From positions 1 to 64,000 of the forward strand of contig NZ_JACLGO010000016.1 of the NCBI RefSeq assembly GCF_014219065.1: DNA of 64,000 nucleotides, written 5' to 3'. Below the pieces are notes generated by a model. The model saw only the letters and a program-made list of their open reading frames with translations. It was not told the DNA's origin and ran no database searches. The stretch comes from Halopseudomonas xiamenensis (GTDB lineage Bacteria > Pseudomonadota > Gammaproteobacteria > Pseudomonadales > Pseudomonadaceae). Position numbers and translations under genes: made by a program. How positions within the stretch are numbered: the stretch's first letter is position 1; each line of letters opens with the position of its first letter. Shown here piece by piece: positions 24,887 to 34,326 of this stretch.

Positions 24887-26244
24887 TTCGCTCTCTGCGT
24901 TCGCGACTGGTATTCAGTATCGCCGGCTTCGTCATGCTGTTCATGCTGGCCCTGCTGCCAGCGCTGCAGAGCGTATTCGACCAGGCCATGGAACAGATCA
25001 TCCAGCAGCGCCTGGCTGCTGATGCCTCCACGCTGGTCAGTGCCGCCCGGGTGGTCGATGGCCAGCTGCGCATGCCCGAACTGATGCCGGACGAGGAATT
25101 CAACCTGCCGGAGGCCAAGCTGCTGGGCTATGTGCATGACCGCGAAGGCAACCTGATCTGGCACTCGCGCTCCACCGAGGACGAGCAACTGAACTACATG
25201 CCGCATTTCAGCGGCGGACGTATCGACTTCCTGCGTATTCGTGACCTGAACCAGAAGGAGTACTACGTCTACGACGTGGAGGTGCATCTGGCCGGGGACG
25301 ACGAGCTGCCTCTGAGTTTCGTCACCATGCTGCCGAGCAGCGAGTTCGCACCCTTGCAGCAGGACTTCCGCTACAAGCTGCGCCTGTGGCTGGGGGGCGG
25401 CCTGCTGTTGCTGTTGCTGCTGCTGTGGCTGGGGCTGACCTGGAGCCTGCATTCGCTCAAGGGGGTGCGCCGCGAACTCAGCGAGATCGAGGCCGGCGTC
25501 CGCGACTCGCTGAGCGATCTGCACCCCAGTGAACTGGCCCGGCTGACCCGGTCGCTGAACCGCCTGCTCGACAGCGAGCGGTTGCAGCGCTCGCGCTATC
25601 GCGACTCGCTGGCCGACCTGGCGCACAGCCTCAAGACCCCGTTGGCGGTGCTGCAGACCGTGGCGGAGAATATCCGCCAGCAGCCGCGGCAACACGAGCA
25701 GTCGCGGGTATTGCAGGACCAGATTGAGCGCATGAGCCAGCAGATCGACTACCAGCTGCAGCGCGCCAGCCTGCGCCGCAGTGGTCTGGTGCAGCACCGC
25801 GCCGAGCTGGCGCCGCTGGTGACCAGGCTGGGCGAGGCGCTGAGCAAGGTCCATCGGGACAAGTCCATTCACCTGGAATGCGATATCGAAAGGGGGCTGA
25901 GCGTACCGATGGAGGAGGGCGCCTTGCTCGAGTTACTCGGCAACCTGCTGGAGAATGCCTATCGGTTGTGCATCTCGCGCATCCGCGTGAGCGCCACAGC
26001 AGCGGCCGGGGTGTGCGACCTGCTGGTCGAGGATGACGGACCGGGCGTACCGGAAAGCCAGCGCCAGCGCATCATCGGCCGCGGTGAGCGGCTCGATACC
26101 ACCCACCCGGGGCAGGGCATCGGCCTGTCGGTAGTCAGGGACATCATCGAAAGCTACGGCGGCGAGCTGAGCCTGACCGATTCGCCGCTGGGCGGGGCGG
26201 CTTTTCATATTCGCCTGAAGAGCGAGGGGCGGCACATCGGTTGA
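24883..26244 (+). CDS. phoQ: Sensor histidine kinase PhoQ
   Basis: A 453-residue membrane sensor kinase. Two membrane helices (LVFSIAGFVMLFMLALLPAL and a leucine-rich second helix near residues 165-190) bracket a periplasmic domain with acidic patches (LMPDEEFNLPE, LAGDDELPL) that could bind Mg2+. Then come HAMP, the H-box LADLAHSLKTPLAVL, the N-box LLGNLLENAYRLC, the G1 box VEDDGPGVPE and G2 GQGIGLSVVRD. It phosphorylates PhoP when divalent cations are scarce. The start overlaps the phoP stop. All catalytic motifs look intact. Confidence 0.92.
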   Translation: MIRSLRSRLVFSIAGFVMLFMLALLPALQSVFDQAMEQIIQQRLAADASTLVSAARVVDGQLRMPELMPDEEFNLPEAKLLGYVHDREGNLIWHSRSTEDEQLNYMPHFSGGRIDFLRIRDLNQKEYYVYDVEVHLAGDDELPLSFVTMLPSSEFAPLQQDFRYKLRLWLGGGLLLLLLLLWLGLTWSLHSLKGVRRELSEIEAGVRDSLSDLHPSELARLTRSLNRLLDSERLQRSRYRDSLADLAHSLKTPLAVLQTVAENIRQQPRQHEQSRVLQDQIERMSQQIDYQLQRASLRRSGLVQHRAELAPLVTRLGEALSKVHRDKSIHLECDIERGLSVPMEEGALLELLGNLLENAYRLCISRIRVSATAAAGVCDLLVEDDGPGVPESQRQRIIGRGERLDTTHPGQGIGLSVVRDIIESYGGELSLTDSPLGGAAFHIRLKSEGRHIG

Positions 26245-26321
26245 GTCGCTGAGCGCTACCGTCCGGATACCAGCCCCTCTGGCTTCACATCTTCGGTTCA
26301 TCGGCAATATGGACATTATTT

Positions 26322-26348
26322 CGATAAGGTTATAATATAGCATTATCG
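26322..26348 (+). promoter_or_regulatory. Zur-like palindrome ahead of the CobW/ZigA gene
   Basis: A 27-base AT-rich imperfect palindrome, 22 of 27 positions symmetric, with outer arms CGATAA and TTATCG and core GTTATAATATAGC. The core differs at few positions from the GTTATATTATAAC type Zur box. It lies 114 bases before the start of a zinc-related GTPase gene, which supports zinc repression. Not tested. Confidence 0.6.
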
Positions 26349-26462
26349 CATGGCGGTGGATTCGCCGATCCGTCGATTCCTCCTGTACATCCAGGATGCC
26401 GCCTGCACCAGCTTGCACATGCTGGGACCGAAGATAACTTCCAAAACTTTTCGAGCGTCCTG

Positions 26463-27668
<1,206 letters not shown>

Positions 27669-27691
27669 TGGCCTGATACTGAGCGCTGGCG

Positions 27692-28372
27692 TCAGCCGGC
27701 GCCACGCTCCATGCGTTGTACACCGGTCGTCGTGCCGAGCAGCAGGATATCCGCCGGCCGGGCGGCGAACAGGCCATTGCAGACCACGCCGACGATGGCG
27801 TTGAGCTGCTCCTCCAGGCCACGCGGATCATGGATCTGCATATTGTGCACATCGAGGATCACGTTGCCGTTATCGGTGACCACGCCTTCGCGGTACACCG
27901 GATCGCCGCCGAGCTTGACGATCTGCCGGGCTACATGGCTGCGGGCCATGGGGATCACTTCCACTGGCAGCGGAAACTCGCCCAGGGTGGCTACCAGCTT
28001 GCTTTCATCGGCAATGCAGATGAAGGTGCGGGCTACCGCGGCCACGATCTTTTCCCGGGTCAGGGCCGCACCACCGCCCTTGATTAGCTCCAGGTGGCGG
28101 TTGGTCTCGTCCGCACCGTCCACGTAGAAATCCAGGTTGGCCACGCTGTTCAGATCGTAGACCGGAATGCCGTGCTGCTTGAGGCGCTGGGCGGTGGCCT
28201 CGGAGCTGGCTACCGCACCATCGAACCTGCCCTTGTGCCGGGCCAGGGCATCGATGAAGCAATTGGCGGTCGAGCCGGTGCCGACCCCGATGACGCTCTG
28301 GTCCTCCAGCTGGGGCAGCAGAATGTCCACTGCTGCCTGGCCAACGGCGCGCTTGAGTTCGTCCTGGGTCAT
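27692..28372 (-). CDS. rpiA: Ribose-5-phosphate isomerase A
   Basis: A 226-residue RpiA, which interconverts ribose 5-phosphate and ribulose 5-phosphate in the pentose phosphate pathway. Motifs: [13 protein letters not shown] (phosphate binding), [11 protein letters not shown] with the catalytic Asp pair, [15 protein letters not shown] (catalytic Glu and Lys) and IADESKLV. Length and sequence are standard. It is divergent from ilvA with a 127-base gap that must hold both promoters, the usual pseudomonad arrangement. Confidence 0.95.
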   Translation of the reverse strand: MTQDELKRAVGQAAVDILLPQLEDQSVIGVGTGSTANCFIDALARHKGRFDGAVASSEATAQRLKQHGIPVYDLNSVANLDFYVDGADETNRHLELIKGGGAALTREKIVAAVARTFICIADESKLVATLGEFPLPVEVIPMARSHVARQIVKLGGDPVYREGVVTDNGNVILDVHNMQIHDPRGLEEQLNAIVGVVCNGLFAARPADILLLGTTTGVQRMERGAG

Positions 28373-28499
28373 GCCGGTTACCTCTGTGCGTTTGATAAAG
28401 TGCCGATTATAAGGCCACGCCCCTGCTACGTGTAGTCGCGGCGTGCCCGATTCGTTTAGACTGGCTGCTTTGTCTTTTCACCTGCAAGCCGAAACCCCG

Positions 28500-30020
28500 A
28501 TGCCTACCCTGGAAAGCTACGTAAAGAAGATCCTCTGCTCCCCCGTATACGACGTGGCGGTCGAGACTCCCATCCACCGCGCCGCCTTTCTCTCCGAGCG
28601 CCTGGGCAACAGCGTGCTGCTCAAGCGCGAGGATCTGCAGCCGGTGTTCTCCTTCAAGATCCGCGGCGCCTACAACAAGCTGGCCAAGCTGACCGATGAG
28701 CAGCGTGCCTGCGGCGTGATTGCCGCCTCGGCGGGTAACCATGCCCAGGGCCTGGCGTTCGCCGCCCGGCACATGGGCGTCAAGGCGACCATCGTGATGC
28801 CGCGGACCACGCCGGAGATCAAGGTCAAGGCGGTGCGCGCACGTGGTGGCAAGGTGGTGCTGCACGGCGATGCCTTCGATGAGGCGCTGGCCTACGCGCA
28901 GAAGCAGGTCGAGGAAAAGGGCCTGGTATTCATCCATCCCTATGATGATCCCGAGACCATCGCCGGCCAGGGCACGGTGGCCATGGAAATCCTGCGCCAG
29001 CATCAGGGCCAGCTGGATGCGATCTTCGTCCCGGTCGGTGGCGGCGGGCTGATCGCCGGTATCGCCGCCTACGTGAAGTACCTGCGCCCGGAGATCAAGG
29101 TCATCGGCGTCGAACCGCAGGATTCCAACTGTCTGCAGGCCGCCCTGCAGCGCGGTCGGCGTGTGACCCTGGCGCAGGTAGGGCAGTTCGCCGACGGGGT
29201 GGCGGTAGCGCAGATCGGCAAGTACACCTTCGATATCTGCAAGCAGTATGTCGATGAGGTGATCACCGTTTCCTCCGATGAGATGTGCGCGGCGATCAAG
29301 GATATCTATGACGATACCCGCTCGATCTGCGAGCCGGCCGGTTGCCTGGGCGTGGCCGGGATCAAGAAGTACGTCGAGCGCGAGGGTTGCACCGGCCAGG
29401 TGCTGGTCGCCATCGACTCGGGCGCCAACATCAACTTCGACCGCCTGCGTCATGTCGCCGAGCGCGCCGAGATCGGTGAGCAGCGCGAGGCACTGCTGGC
29501 GGTGACCATTCCGGAGCGTCCGGGCAGCTTCAAGGCGTTCTGCCAGGCCATCGGCAAGCGCGCCATCACCGAGTTCAACTACCGCTATCATGATGCCCAG
29601 CAGGCGCATATCTTCGTCGGTGTGCAGACCCATCCGGAGAACGATCCCCGGGAGGCACTGGTGGCCGGGTTGATCGAGAAGGAATTTCCGGTTCTCGACC
29701 TGACCGACAACGAGCTGGCCAAGCTGCATATCCGGCACATGGTCGGAGGGCACTCGGTGCAGGTGGAGGACGAGGTGGTGTACCGCTTCGAGTTCCCCGA
29801 ACGCCCCGGGGCGTTGTTCAACTTCCTCAACAAGCTGGGGGGGCGCTGGAACATATCCATGTTCCATTACCGCAATCATGGTGCCGACTATGGTCGGGTG
29901 GTGGTCGGGTTGCAGGTGCCCGAAGCCGAGCGCGGCAAGGTGCCGGCGGCACTGGATGAAATCGGCTATCCCTATTGGGACGAGACCGACAACCCCGCCT
30001 ATCAGCTGTACCTGGGTTGA
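28500..30020 (+). CDS. ilvA: Threonine dehydratase (biosynthetic)
   Basis: A 506-residue PLP enzyme that deaminates threonine to 2-oxobutyrate, the first step to isoleucine. The PLP lysine is in VFSFKIRGAYNKL, the phosphate-binding glycine loop in VPVGGGGLIAGIAAY, and SAGNHAQGLAF is the usual active-site motif. Two C-terminal ACT-like domains (LLAVTIPERPGSFKAFCQAIG and VYRFEFPERPGALFNFLNKLG) mark the long, isoleucine-regulated form. ATG 28500 is preferred over an upstream GTG frame extension. It ends one base before the convergent diguanylate cyclase stop. Confidence 0.95.
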   Translation: MPTLESYVKKILCSPVYDVAVETPIHRAAFLSERLGNSVLLKREDLQPVFSFKIRGAYNKLAKLTDEQRACGVIAASAGNHAQGLAFAARHMGVKATIVMPRTTPEIKVKAVRARGGKVVLHGDAFDEALAYAQKQVEEKGLVFIHPYDDPETIAGQGTVAMEILRQHQGQLDAIFVPVGGGGLIAGIAAYVKYLRPEIKVIGVEPQDSNCLQAALQRGRRVTLAQVGQFADGVAVAQIGKYTFDICKQYVDEVITVSSDEMCAAIKDIYDDTRSICEPAGCLGVAGIKKYVEREGCTGQVLVAIDSGANINFDRLRHVAERAEIGEQREALLAVTIPERPGSFKAFCQAIGKRAITEFNYRYHDAQQAHIFVGVQTHPENDPREALVAGLIEKEFPVLDLTDNELAKLHIRHMVGGHSVQVEDEVVYRFEFPERPGALFNFLNKLGGRWNISMFHYRNHGADYGRVVVGLQVPEAERGKVPAALDEIGYPYWDETDNPAYQLYLG

Positions 30021-30021
30021 G

Positions 30022-31875
30022 TCAGCTGACCAGCTCGGCGCTGGCGCTGCAGTTGCGCCCAGCGGCCTTGGCCTGGTAGAGCGCGCGGTCCGCGGCGCCG
30101 AGCAACCCTTCGGGTTGCCGGTCGGCACCGGGTATGGTGCAGGCGACACCGATACTGACGGTCATGCGGTTGGTGGGGGTTGCCGCATGCTGGATGTTCA
30201 TCTCCCGTACCGCCTCGTGGATCAGTTCCGCCACCTTGCGGCACTGCTGCAGATCGGCGCCGGGCAGCAATAGCGCGAACTCCTCGCCGCCATAGCGGCA
30301 CACCCGCTCGCCCTCGCGGCCAACATGCAGTTGCAGGGCGTGGCCCAGCTGGCGCAGGGCGTCGTCGCCAGCCTGATGGCCGAGGCTGTCGTTGTAGTGC
30401 TTGAAATAATCCACATCGACCATCAGCAGCCCAAGGGGCAGCTGTTGGCGTTGCAGTCGGCGCCATTCCGACACCAGCGCCGTATCGAAGTGACGCCGGT
30501 TGAACAGCCCGGTCAGGCCGTCGAGCTGGGTCAGCCGTTCCAGCTGTGCGGTGGCCTCCAGTTGCTGGCGGTTGTTGCGGCCGACGCAGATCAGGTAGTC
30601 ACGCCCCAGCCGGTTCATGTGCCTTACGCTAATCTCCAGCGGAATGAGACGCCCGGTGCGGGTGCGTACCTGGCGTTGGTAGATGGCACTGTCGCTGTGG
30701 ATCACCAGTTGCTGCAATGCCTGCAGCCACTTCTTGGCACCGGGCATGACATCCTCCGGACTGATGGCGATGATCTCGCGCAGTTGCTCGCCGCTGTAGC
30801 CGATGCTGGTCCAGCAGGTACGGTTCATGTAGACGATTTCCAGCGGGTCGAGGCTGAGTATGAACAGGGCATCGTGGCTGTAGTCGGTCATGTCGAGGAT
30901 CAGCCGCAGGCGGGACTGGCTGGTTTGCAGCACCTCCTCGGTCTGCTGGCGGCGGGCGATCTCGCTCTGCAGTGCGCGGTTGCTGTCCTGCAGTGCGCGC
31001 AGCCGGTGCAGGTCGAGCAGTGCCAGCCACAGTGCGTAGCACAATAGCAGGCTGGCCAGCAGACCGCTGACCAGGGTGGTCATCGGCACTGCGGTGCTGT
31101 GGCGTTGCTGCAGTTCCCGGCTGGGGTAGGTGTGGAGAATGAAGTTGTTGTTGTCACCCAGCTGGACGCGGGTCTGCACCTGGTTGGGGGAGTCCAGGGT
31201 GTCGGCGCGTTTGCGCTGGAAGATCGGCTGCGAGCCATCGCTGATCATCAGGCTCATGTGTTCCACCGGCAGCCGGCGCAGCAGGCTGTCGATCAGCTGT
31301 TCGACCCGGAAGATGGCGATAAGATGACCGTCGAACTGGCGGCCCGCCTCGGTCTGCCGGTAGAGCGGCACGTAGTAGGCAAGCCCGCGCCCGCCCTGCA
31401 CCAGCTCGAAGTGACTGCTGAGAATCGGCCGGCCCTGCTCCCGCGAGCGGGCCACGAAGGGTATGTTCGGGTGGTCGGCAGGGTAGCGGAAATCGATGGC
31501 CTGCTCGTTACCGGCCAGGGGGCGGATCCAGCGCAGCTGATGGCTGGTATCCAGCCATTCGATGGCCTGCAGGTTGTCGAAGTCGTGCAGCAGGCGGTCC
31601 GCGTCCCGGTACCACAGGGTGCGCTGCTGATGGTACTGCTCCCAGCGCTGGGCGAAGCGCTGCAGCGCGTTGCTCTGATAGGTGAAGTGGGTTTCTATCT
31701 GGCGCGCCAGTATCTGTGTTTCCTGTTGCAGCAGCTTCTCGCTCTGCTGCTGCTCGGCAATCACCAGCGTGCGCCACACCCAGATCGTCCCGGTTGCCAG
31801 GCAGGCGAACAGGGCCACCACCAGCAGGGCATTGATCGCCTGGTTCGAAGGGTGATTGTATGACGGCGCATCCAT
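30022..31875 (-). CDS. Membrane-bound PAS-GGDEF diguanylate cyclase
   Basis: A 617-residue protein. An N-terminal helix (LLVVALFACLATGTIWVW) and a second near residue 275 (TLVSGLLASLLLCYALWLALL) enclose a periplasmic CHASE-like sensor domain. After a short coiled coil come a PAS domain (about 320-440, ALFILSLDPLEIVYMN) and a GGDEF domain (about 450-610) with GLFNRRHFD, MVDVDYFKHYND and the active motif RYGGEEF. It should make cyclic di-GMP. The usual inhibitory site R-x-x-D reads REGE, so product inhibition may be weak. No EAL domain. Possible link to the exopolysaccharide locus is only inference. Confidence 0.87.
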   Translation of the reverse strand: MDAPSYNHPSNQAINALLVVALFACLATGTIWVWRTLVIAEQQQSEKLLQQETQILARQIETHFTYQSNALQRFAQRWEQYHQQRTLWYRDADRLLHDFDNLQAIEWLDTSHQLRWIRPLAGNEQAIDFRYPADHPNIPFVARSREQGRPILSSHFELVQGGRGLAYYVPLYRQTEAGRQFDGHLIAIFRVEQLIDSLLRRLPVEHMSLMISDGSQPIFQRKRADTLDSPNQVQTRVQLGDNNNFILHTYPSRELQQRHSTAVPMTTLVSGLLASLLLCYALWLALLDLHRLRALQDSNRALQSEIARRQQTEEVLQTSQSRLRLILDMTDYSHDALFILSLDPLEIVYMNRTCWTSIGYSGEQLREIIAISPEDVMPGAKKWLQALQQLVIHSDSAIYQRQVRTRTGRLIPLEISVRHMNRLGRDYLICVGRNNRQQLEATAQLERLTQLDGLTGLFNRRHFDTALVSEWRRLQRQQLPLGLLMVDVDYFKHYNDSLGHQAGDDALRQLGHALQLHVGREGERVCRYGGEEFALLLPGADLQQCRKVAELIHEAVREMNIQHAATPTNRMTVSIGVACTIPGADRQPEGLLGAADRALYQAKAAGRNCSASAELVS

Positions 31876-32122
31876 GGGGTGGCTTGAACATCCTGTCAGT
31901 GACGGTGGGCTGGGTACAGTATATGCACGGATCGCGCAGGCTGCCGCCTCGTTGGCCGGGCACCGGCGTGTTGGAATTAGAGGGGACTTGACGGCGAGTC
32001 AGGGATGCGTTATACGGTGTCGCTCGATACGTTGGAATGGATAGTCTCGACATGCAGTAGATGCCCGTGTCGCGGGTGCTCTGACGGAACAGCCAGGTGT
32101 AGGCCAGTATTGGAGGGCAGTA

Positions 32123-32257
32123 ATGCGTCGTAAGCCGGATTTGATATGGATTCTCGTGCTTGTATTCACCTTGGGTGTGGTGACCACGGGGTATACCCAG
32201 AGTTACTTCGACCGCACCACAGACCCTTCCGCAGTCATGCCTAGCGCAGCAGAATGA
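32123..32257 (+). CDS. Small single-span membrane protein (44 residues)
   Basis: A 44-residue reading frame with a good ribosome site (GGAGGG, 5 bases before ATG). It starts with a basic MRRKPD, then one hydrophobic span (LIWILVLVFTLGVVTT), and ends in a polar tail after GYTQSYFDR. The positive-inside rule suggests the N-terminus is cytoplasmic. I recall similar short proteins in pseudomonads but cannot name a function. Its last 17 bases overlap the 3' end of the convergent 5-formyl-THF cyclo-ligase gene. The 247 bases before it show no other gene. Confidence 0.6.
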   Translation: MRRKPDLIWILVLVFTLGVVTTGYTQSYFDRTTDPSAVMPSAAE

Positions 32258-32837
32258 CCTGCTGATCGCTGACGATGCCATCCAGCGGAATGTCCCAGGC
32301 GGCAGTCGGCAACTGCTCCACGCGCTGGCATTCATGGGCCAATCCTAGTAGCTGCGGCCCGGCCCAGCCCTGGCGGCGCTGACGGAAGGCGAAGGTTCGA
32401 TCGTAGAAGCCGCCACCCATGCCGAGGCGGTTGCCGGCGCGATCGAAGCCAACCAGCGGCATCAGTACCAGTTGCAACCGCCAGGGCCGGGCCTGCAGGC
32501 CTCGGTTGAGCAGCGGCTCGCGGATGCCGAACCGGTTGCGCACCCAGCGCTGGTTGGGTAACAGGCGTTGAAAGTGCATGCGATTGGCCGGCCAGCCGGT
32601 GATCACCGGCAGGTAGCAATGCTTACCCAGGCGCTGGGCATGTCGCAGCAGTGCAGCGGGATCGATTTCCCCATCATTGGCCAGGTAGAAGGCGATATGT
32701 CGGCTGCGGCGGAACAGCGGATGCTGCGCCAGTTGCCGTAATAGACGTTGGCTGGCCTGGTGTTGCTGCTGGGGTGTCAGGGCGCGGCGGGCGCTGCGAA
32801 GCTGACGGCGCAGGGCGGAACGCTCGGCGCCATTCAT
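32241..32837 (-). CDS. ygfA: 5-formyltetrahydrofolate cyclo-ligase
   Basis: A 198-residue member of the 5-FTHF cyclo-ligase family, which uses ATP to turn 5-formyl-THF into 5,10-methenyl-THF. It has the N-terminal RRQLRSARRALTPQQ, the substrate segment DGEIDPAALLRHA, and the ATP loop VGFDRAGNRLGMGGGFYDRTFA. The 5' end lies next to the 6S RNA gene on the same strand, the classical gammaproteobacterial ssrS-ygfA unit, so it is probably read from the 6S transcript. It joins the other folate genes of the window (gcvT, thyA, folA). Confidence 0.92.
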   Translation of the reverse strand: MNGAERSALRRQLRSARRALTPQQQHQASQRLLRQLAQHPLFRRSRHIAFYLANDGEIDPAALLRHAQRLGKHCYLPVITGWPANRMHFQRLLPNQRWVRNRFGIREPLLNRGLQARPWRLQLVLMPLVGFDRAGNRLGMGGGFYDRTFAFRQRRQGWAGPQLLGLAHECQRVEQLPTAAWDIPLDGIVSDQQVILLR

Positions 32838-32841
32838 TGAT

Positions 32842-33019
32842 GAGGTCCCCGGAATGCCGCTGTCGGGTTAGCCCTTGAACCCGAAAGTTCAAGGTGGGGG
32901 ACACGGTACCATCTCAGGCTTTCCGGCATGCGGACATGCACACTGACAGCAACGCGTGGCCTCCTTCTACAGGAGTATCGGCTCAGGGACGTCTCCGACT
33001 GGCTAACACCCCAGGGATG
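32842..33019 (-). ncRNA. ssrS: 6S RNA
   Basis: About 178 bases on the minus strand between zapA and ygfA with the recognised features of gammaproteobacterial 6S RNA. The 5' end begins ATCCCTGGGGTGTTAGCC and the 3' end GCATTCCGGGGAC, which pair to close the long stem. GTCCCTGAGCCGATA follows near the 5' third, and a hairpin-rich 3' half includes GAACTTTCGGGTTC. 6S RNA binds sigma-70 RNA polymerase and lowers transcription in stationary phase. Ends are estimated to within a few bases. Confidence 0.9.
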
Positions 33020-33025
33020 TGACCG

Positions 33026-33054
33026 AGTATACAGAATACTCATGGCAACTTCAC
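33026..33054 (-). promoter_or_regulatory. Sigma-70 promoter of 6S RNA
   Basis: On the minus strand TATACT (33026-33031) is a good -10 box about 7 bases before the predicted 6S start, with GTGAAG (33049-33054) as a weak -35 at a 17-base spacing. Confidence 0.6.
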
Positions 33055-33069
33055 GCCCGCCAATCGACT

Positions 33070-33372
33070 CTACTCCCGGCTGCGTGCCAGCGCCTGGTCC
33101 AACCGGTCCACCAGATCGCTGATCTGTTGCTGCTGGTCGCCCAGGACCTGGGACTGCTTGCGGTTGCCGGTGAGCATCTCGTGGCTGATATTGAGCGCAG
33201 CCATGACCGCGATGCGCTCCAGCCCGACGACCTTGCCACGGTTGCGGATATCGCGCATGGTCGCGTCCAGGTGGCGCGCTGCCTCTTCCAGGTTGTAGCG
33301 TTCTTCCGGCGGGCAGGCGACCTGGTATTCCTTGTCGAGGATACGCAGGGTGACGGTCAGGGGTTGGCTCAT
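33070..33372 (-). CDS. zapA: Cell division protein ZapA
   Basis: A 100-residue ZapA. The N-terminal domain (VTLRILDKEYQVACPPEE, NLEEAARHLDATMRDIR) and the C-terminal coiled coil (GLERIAVMAALNISHEML to the end) are standard. It binds FtsZ and bundles its filaments. It overlaps the preceding small coiled-coil gene by ATGA and lies next to the 6S gene, the conserved order in this lineage. Confidence 0.92.
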   Translation of the reverse strand: MSQPLTVTLRILDKEYQVACPPEERYNLEEAARHLDATMRDIRNRGKVVGLERIAVMAALNISHEMLTGNRKQSQVLGDQQQQISDLVDRLDQALARSRE

Positions 33373-33578
33373 GAATCGTGCTCCAGGGATTTCAGACGCA
33401 ATATCATGGCTTCGACCTTCTGACGGGCCAAATCGTTCTTCTCGATCAGCTGCAATCGTTCTTCACGCCAGGAACGCTCCTGGGCCAGGAGTTGGCGGTT
33501 GTGTTGGTGCAGCTGGTCACAGATCTCGATCAGCTGGTCTACTTTTGCAATCAGGGTATTGATCTCGGGGTCTTCCAT
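33369..33578 (-). CDS. Small coiled-coil protein of the TIGR02449 type
   Basis: A 69-residue, highly charged helical protein (INTLIAKVDQLIEICDQL, RSWREERLQLIEKNDLARQKVEAMI) with heptad spacing of leucines, like the TIGR02449 proteins that sit beside zapA in pseudomonads and are related in shape to ZapB. A role in septal ring assembly is inferred from neighbourhood and shape only. ATG at 33578 is chosen; an in-frame ATG at 33587 would add three residues. Overlaps zapA by 4 bases. Confidence 0.8.
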   Translation of the reverse strand: MEDPEINTLIAKVDQLIEICDQLHQHNRQLLAQERSWREERLQLIEKNDLARQKVEAMILRLKSLEHDS

Positions 33579-33743
33579 CGGCGCCATTCTATCATCCCGC
33601 TGTGGGCCAACTATAGAGCTGCCCGCCAGGGTGGTCAAACCCCGCTGCAGGTTGTTCAGCACAGTCCCGGGTCTGTAGGATATAGGCTTGCCTGCAACAG
33701 ATTCCGTTGCCATCGCCCATTTCCTCCGCGAGACCACAAGATC

Positions 33744-34316
33744 ATGGCTCTGATACCCGCCGCCTTCGACTATGACCGCTTCGACCAGATGTTCGCCGAA
33801 CAGGGAGCCGCCGGCTTCCCCGCCGAACTGCATGGCCATCTGGTTGGCCGGCTGAGTGCCGGCAGCCGCCTGGATCACGGCGCCTGGCTGGAGGTGGCAC
33901 GCGAGGTCATTGACGGCCGCGGCAGCCTGCCCGAGGCGGCGCGGGTCCAACTGATCCAGCTGTACGATGCAACCCTGGCGCAATTGACCGGTAGCGGTTT
34001 CGAACTCAGTCTACTGCTGCCGGACGATGATGCGGCCATAGAACGCCGTGCCCTGGCCCTGGGCCAGTGGTGTGAAGGTTTTCTCGGCGGCTTTGGCCTG
34101 GTCGGGCGTGAAGGCGGGCTGAGCGATGAGGGTGATAGCGTGCTCGCCGACTTTGCCGCCATTGCCCAGGTGCAGACCGATCTGGAAGAATCCGAGGCCA
34201 ACGAGGTCGATTTCATGGAGGTCATGGAATACGTCCGCATGGCGGTATTGATGCTGTTCAGCGAATGCCAGCCGGCGGACCGCCCGCAGGACCAACCGCC
34301 CGCCTCACTGCATTGA
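33744..34316 (+). CDS. ygfB: UPF0149 family protein (YgfB-like)
   Basis: A 190-residue YecA/YgfB-type protein: FAEQGAAGFPAELHGHLVGRL near the start, LLPDDDAAIERRALALGQWCEGFLGGFGL in the middle and SEANEVDFMEVMEYVRMAVLMLF at the end are family signatures. Its homologue in pseudomonads has been linked to transcription control of antibiotic-resistance genes, but the biochemical role is not clear. ATG 33744 begins the ygfB-pepP-ubiH-ubiI operon; pepP follows after 10 bases. Confidence 0.88.
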   Translation: MALIPAAFDYDRFDQMFAEQGAAGFPAELHGHLVGRLSAGSRLDHGAWLEVAREVIDGRGSLPEAARVQLIQLYDATLAQLTGSGFELSLLLPDDDAAIERRALALGQWCEGFLGGFGLVGREGGLSDEGDSVLADFAAIAQVQTDLEESEANEVDFMEVMEYVRMAVLMLFSECQPADRPQDQPPASLH

Positions 34317-34326
34317 GAGAGAACCC

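Noticed and set aside
25395-25440. CTG-rich stretch in phoQ as a repeat or frameshift hot spot
   Set aside because: It encodes the leucine-rich second membrane helix and the frame continues normally into the kinase domain.
28407-30149. 580-codon open frame antisense to ilvA
   Set aside because: Shadow frame; ilvA has all catalytic and ACT motifs.
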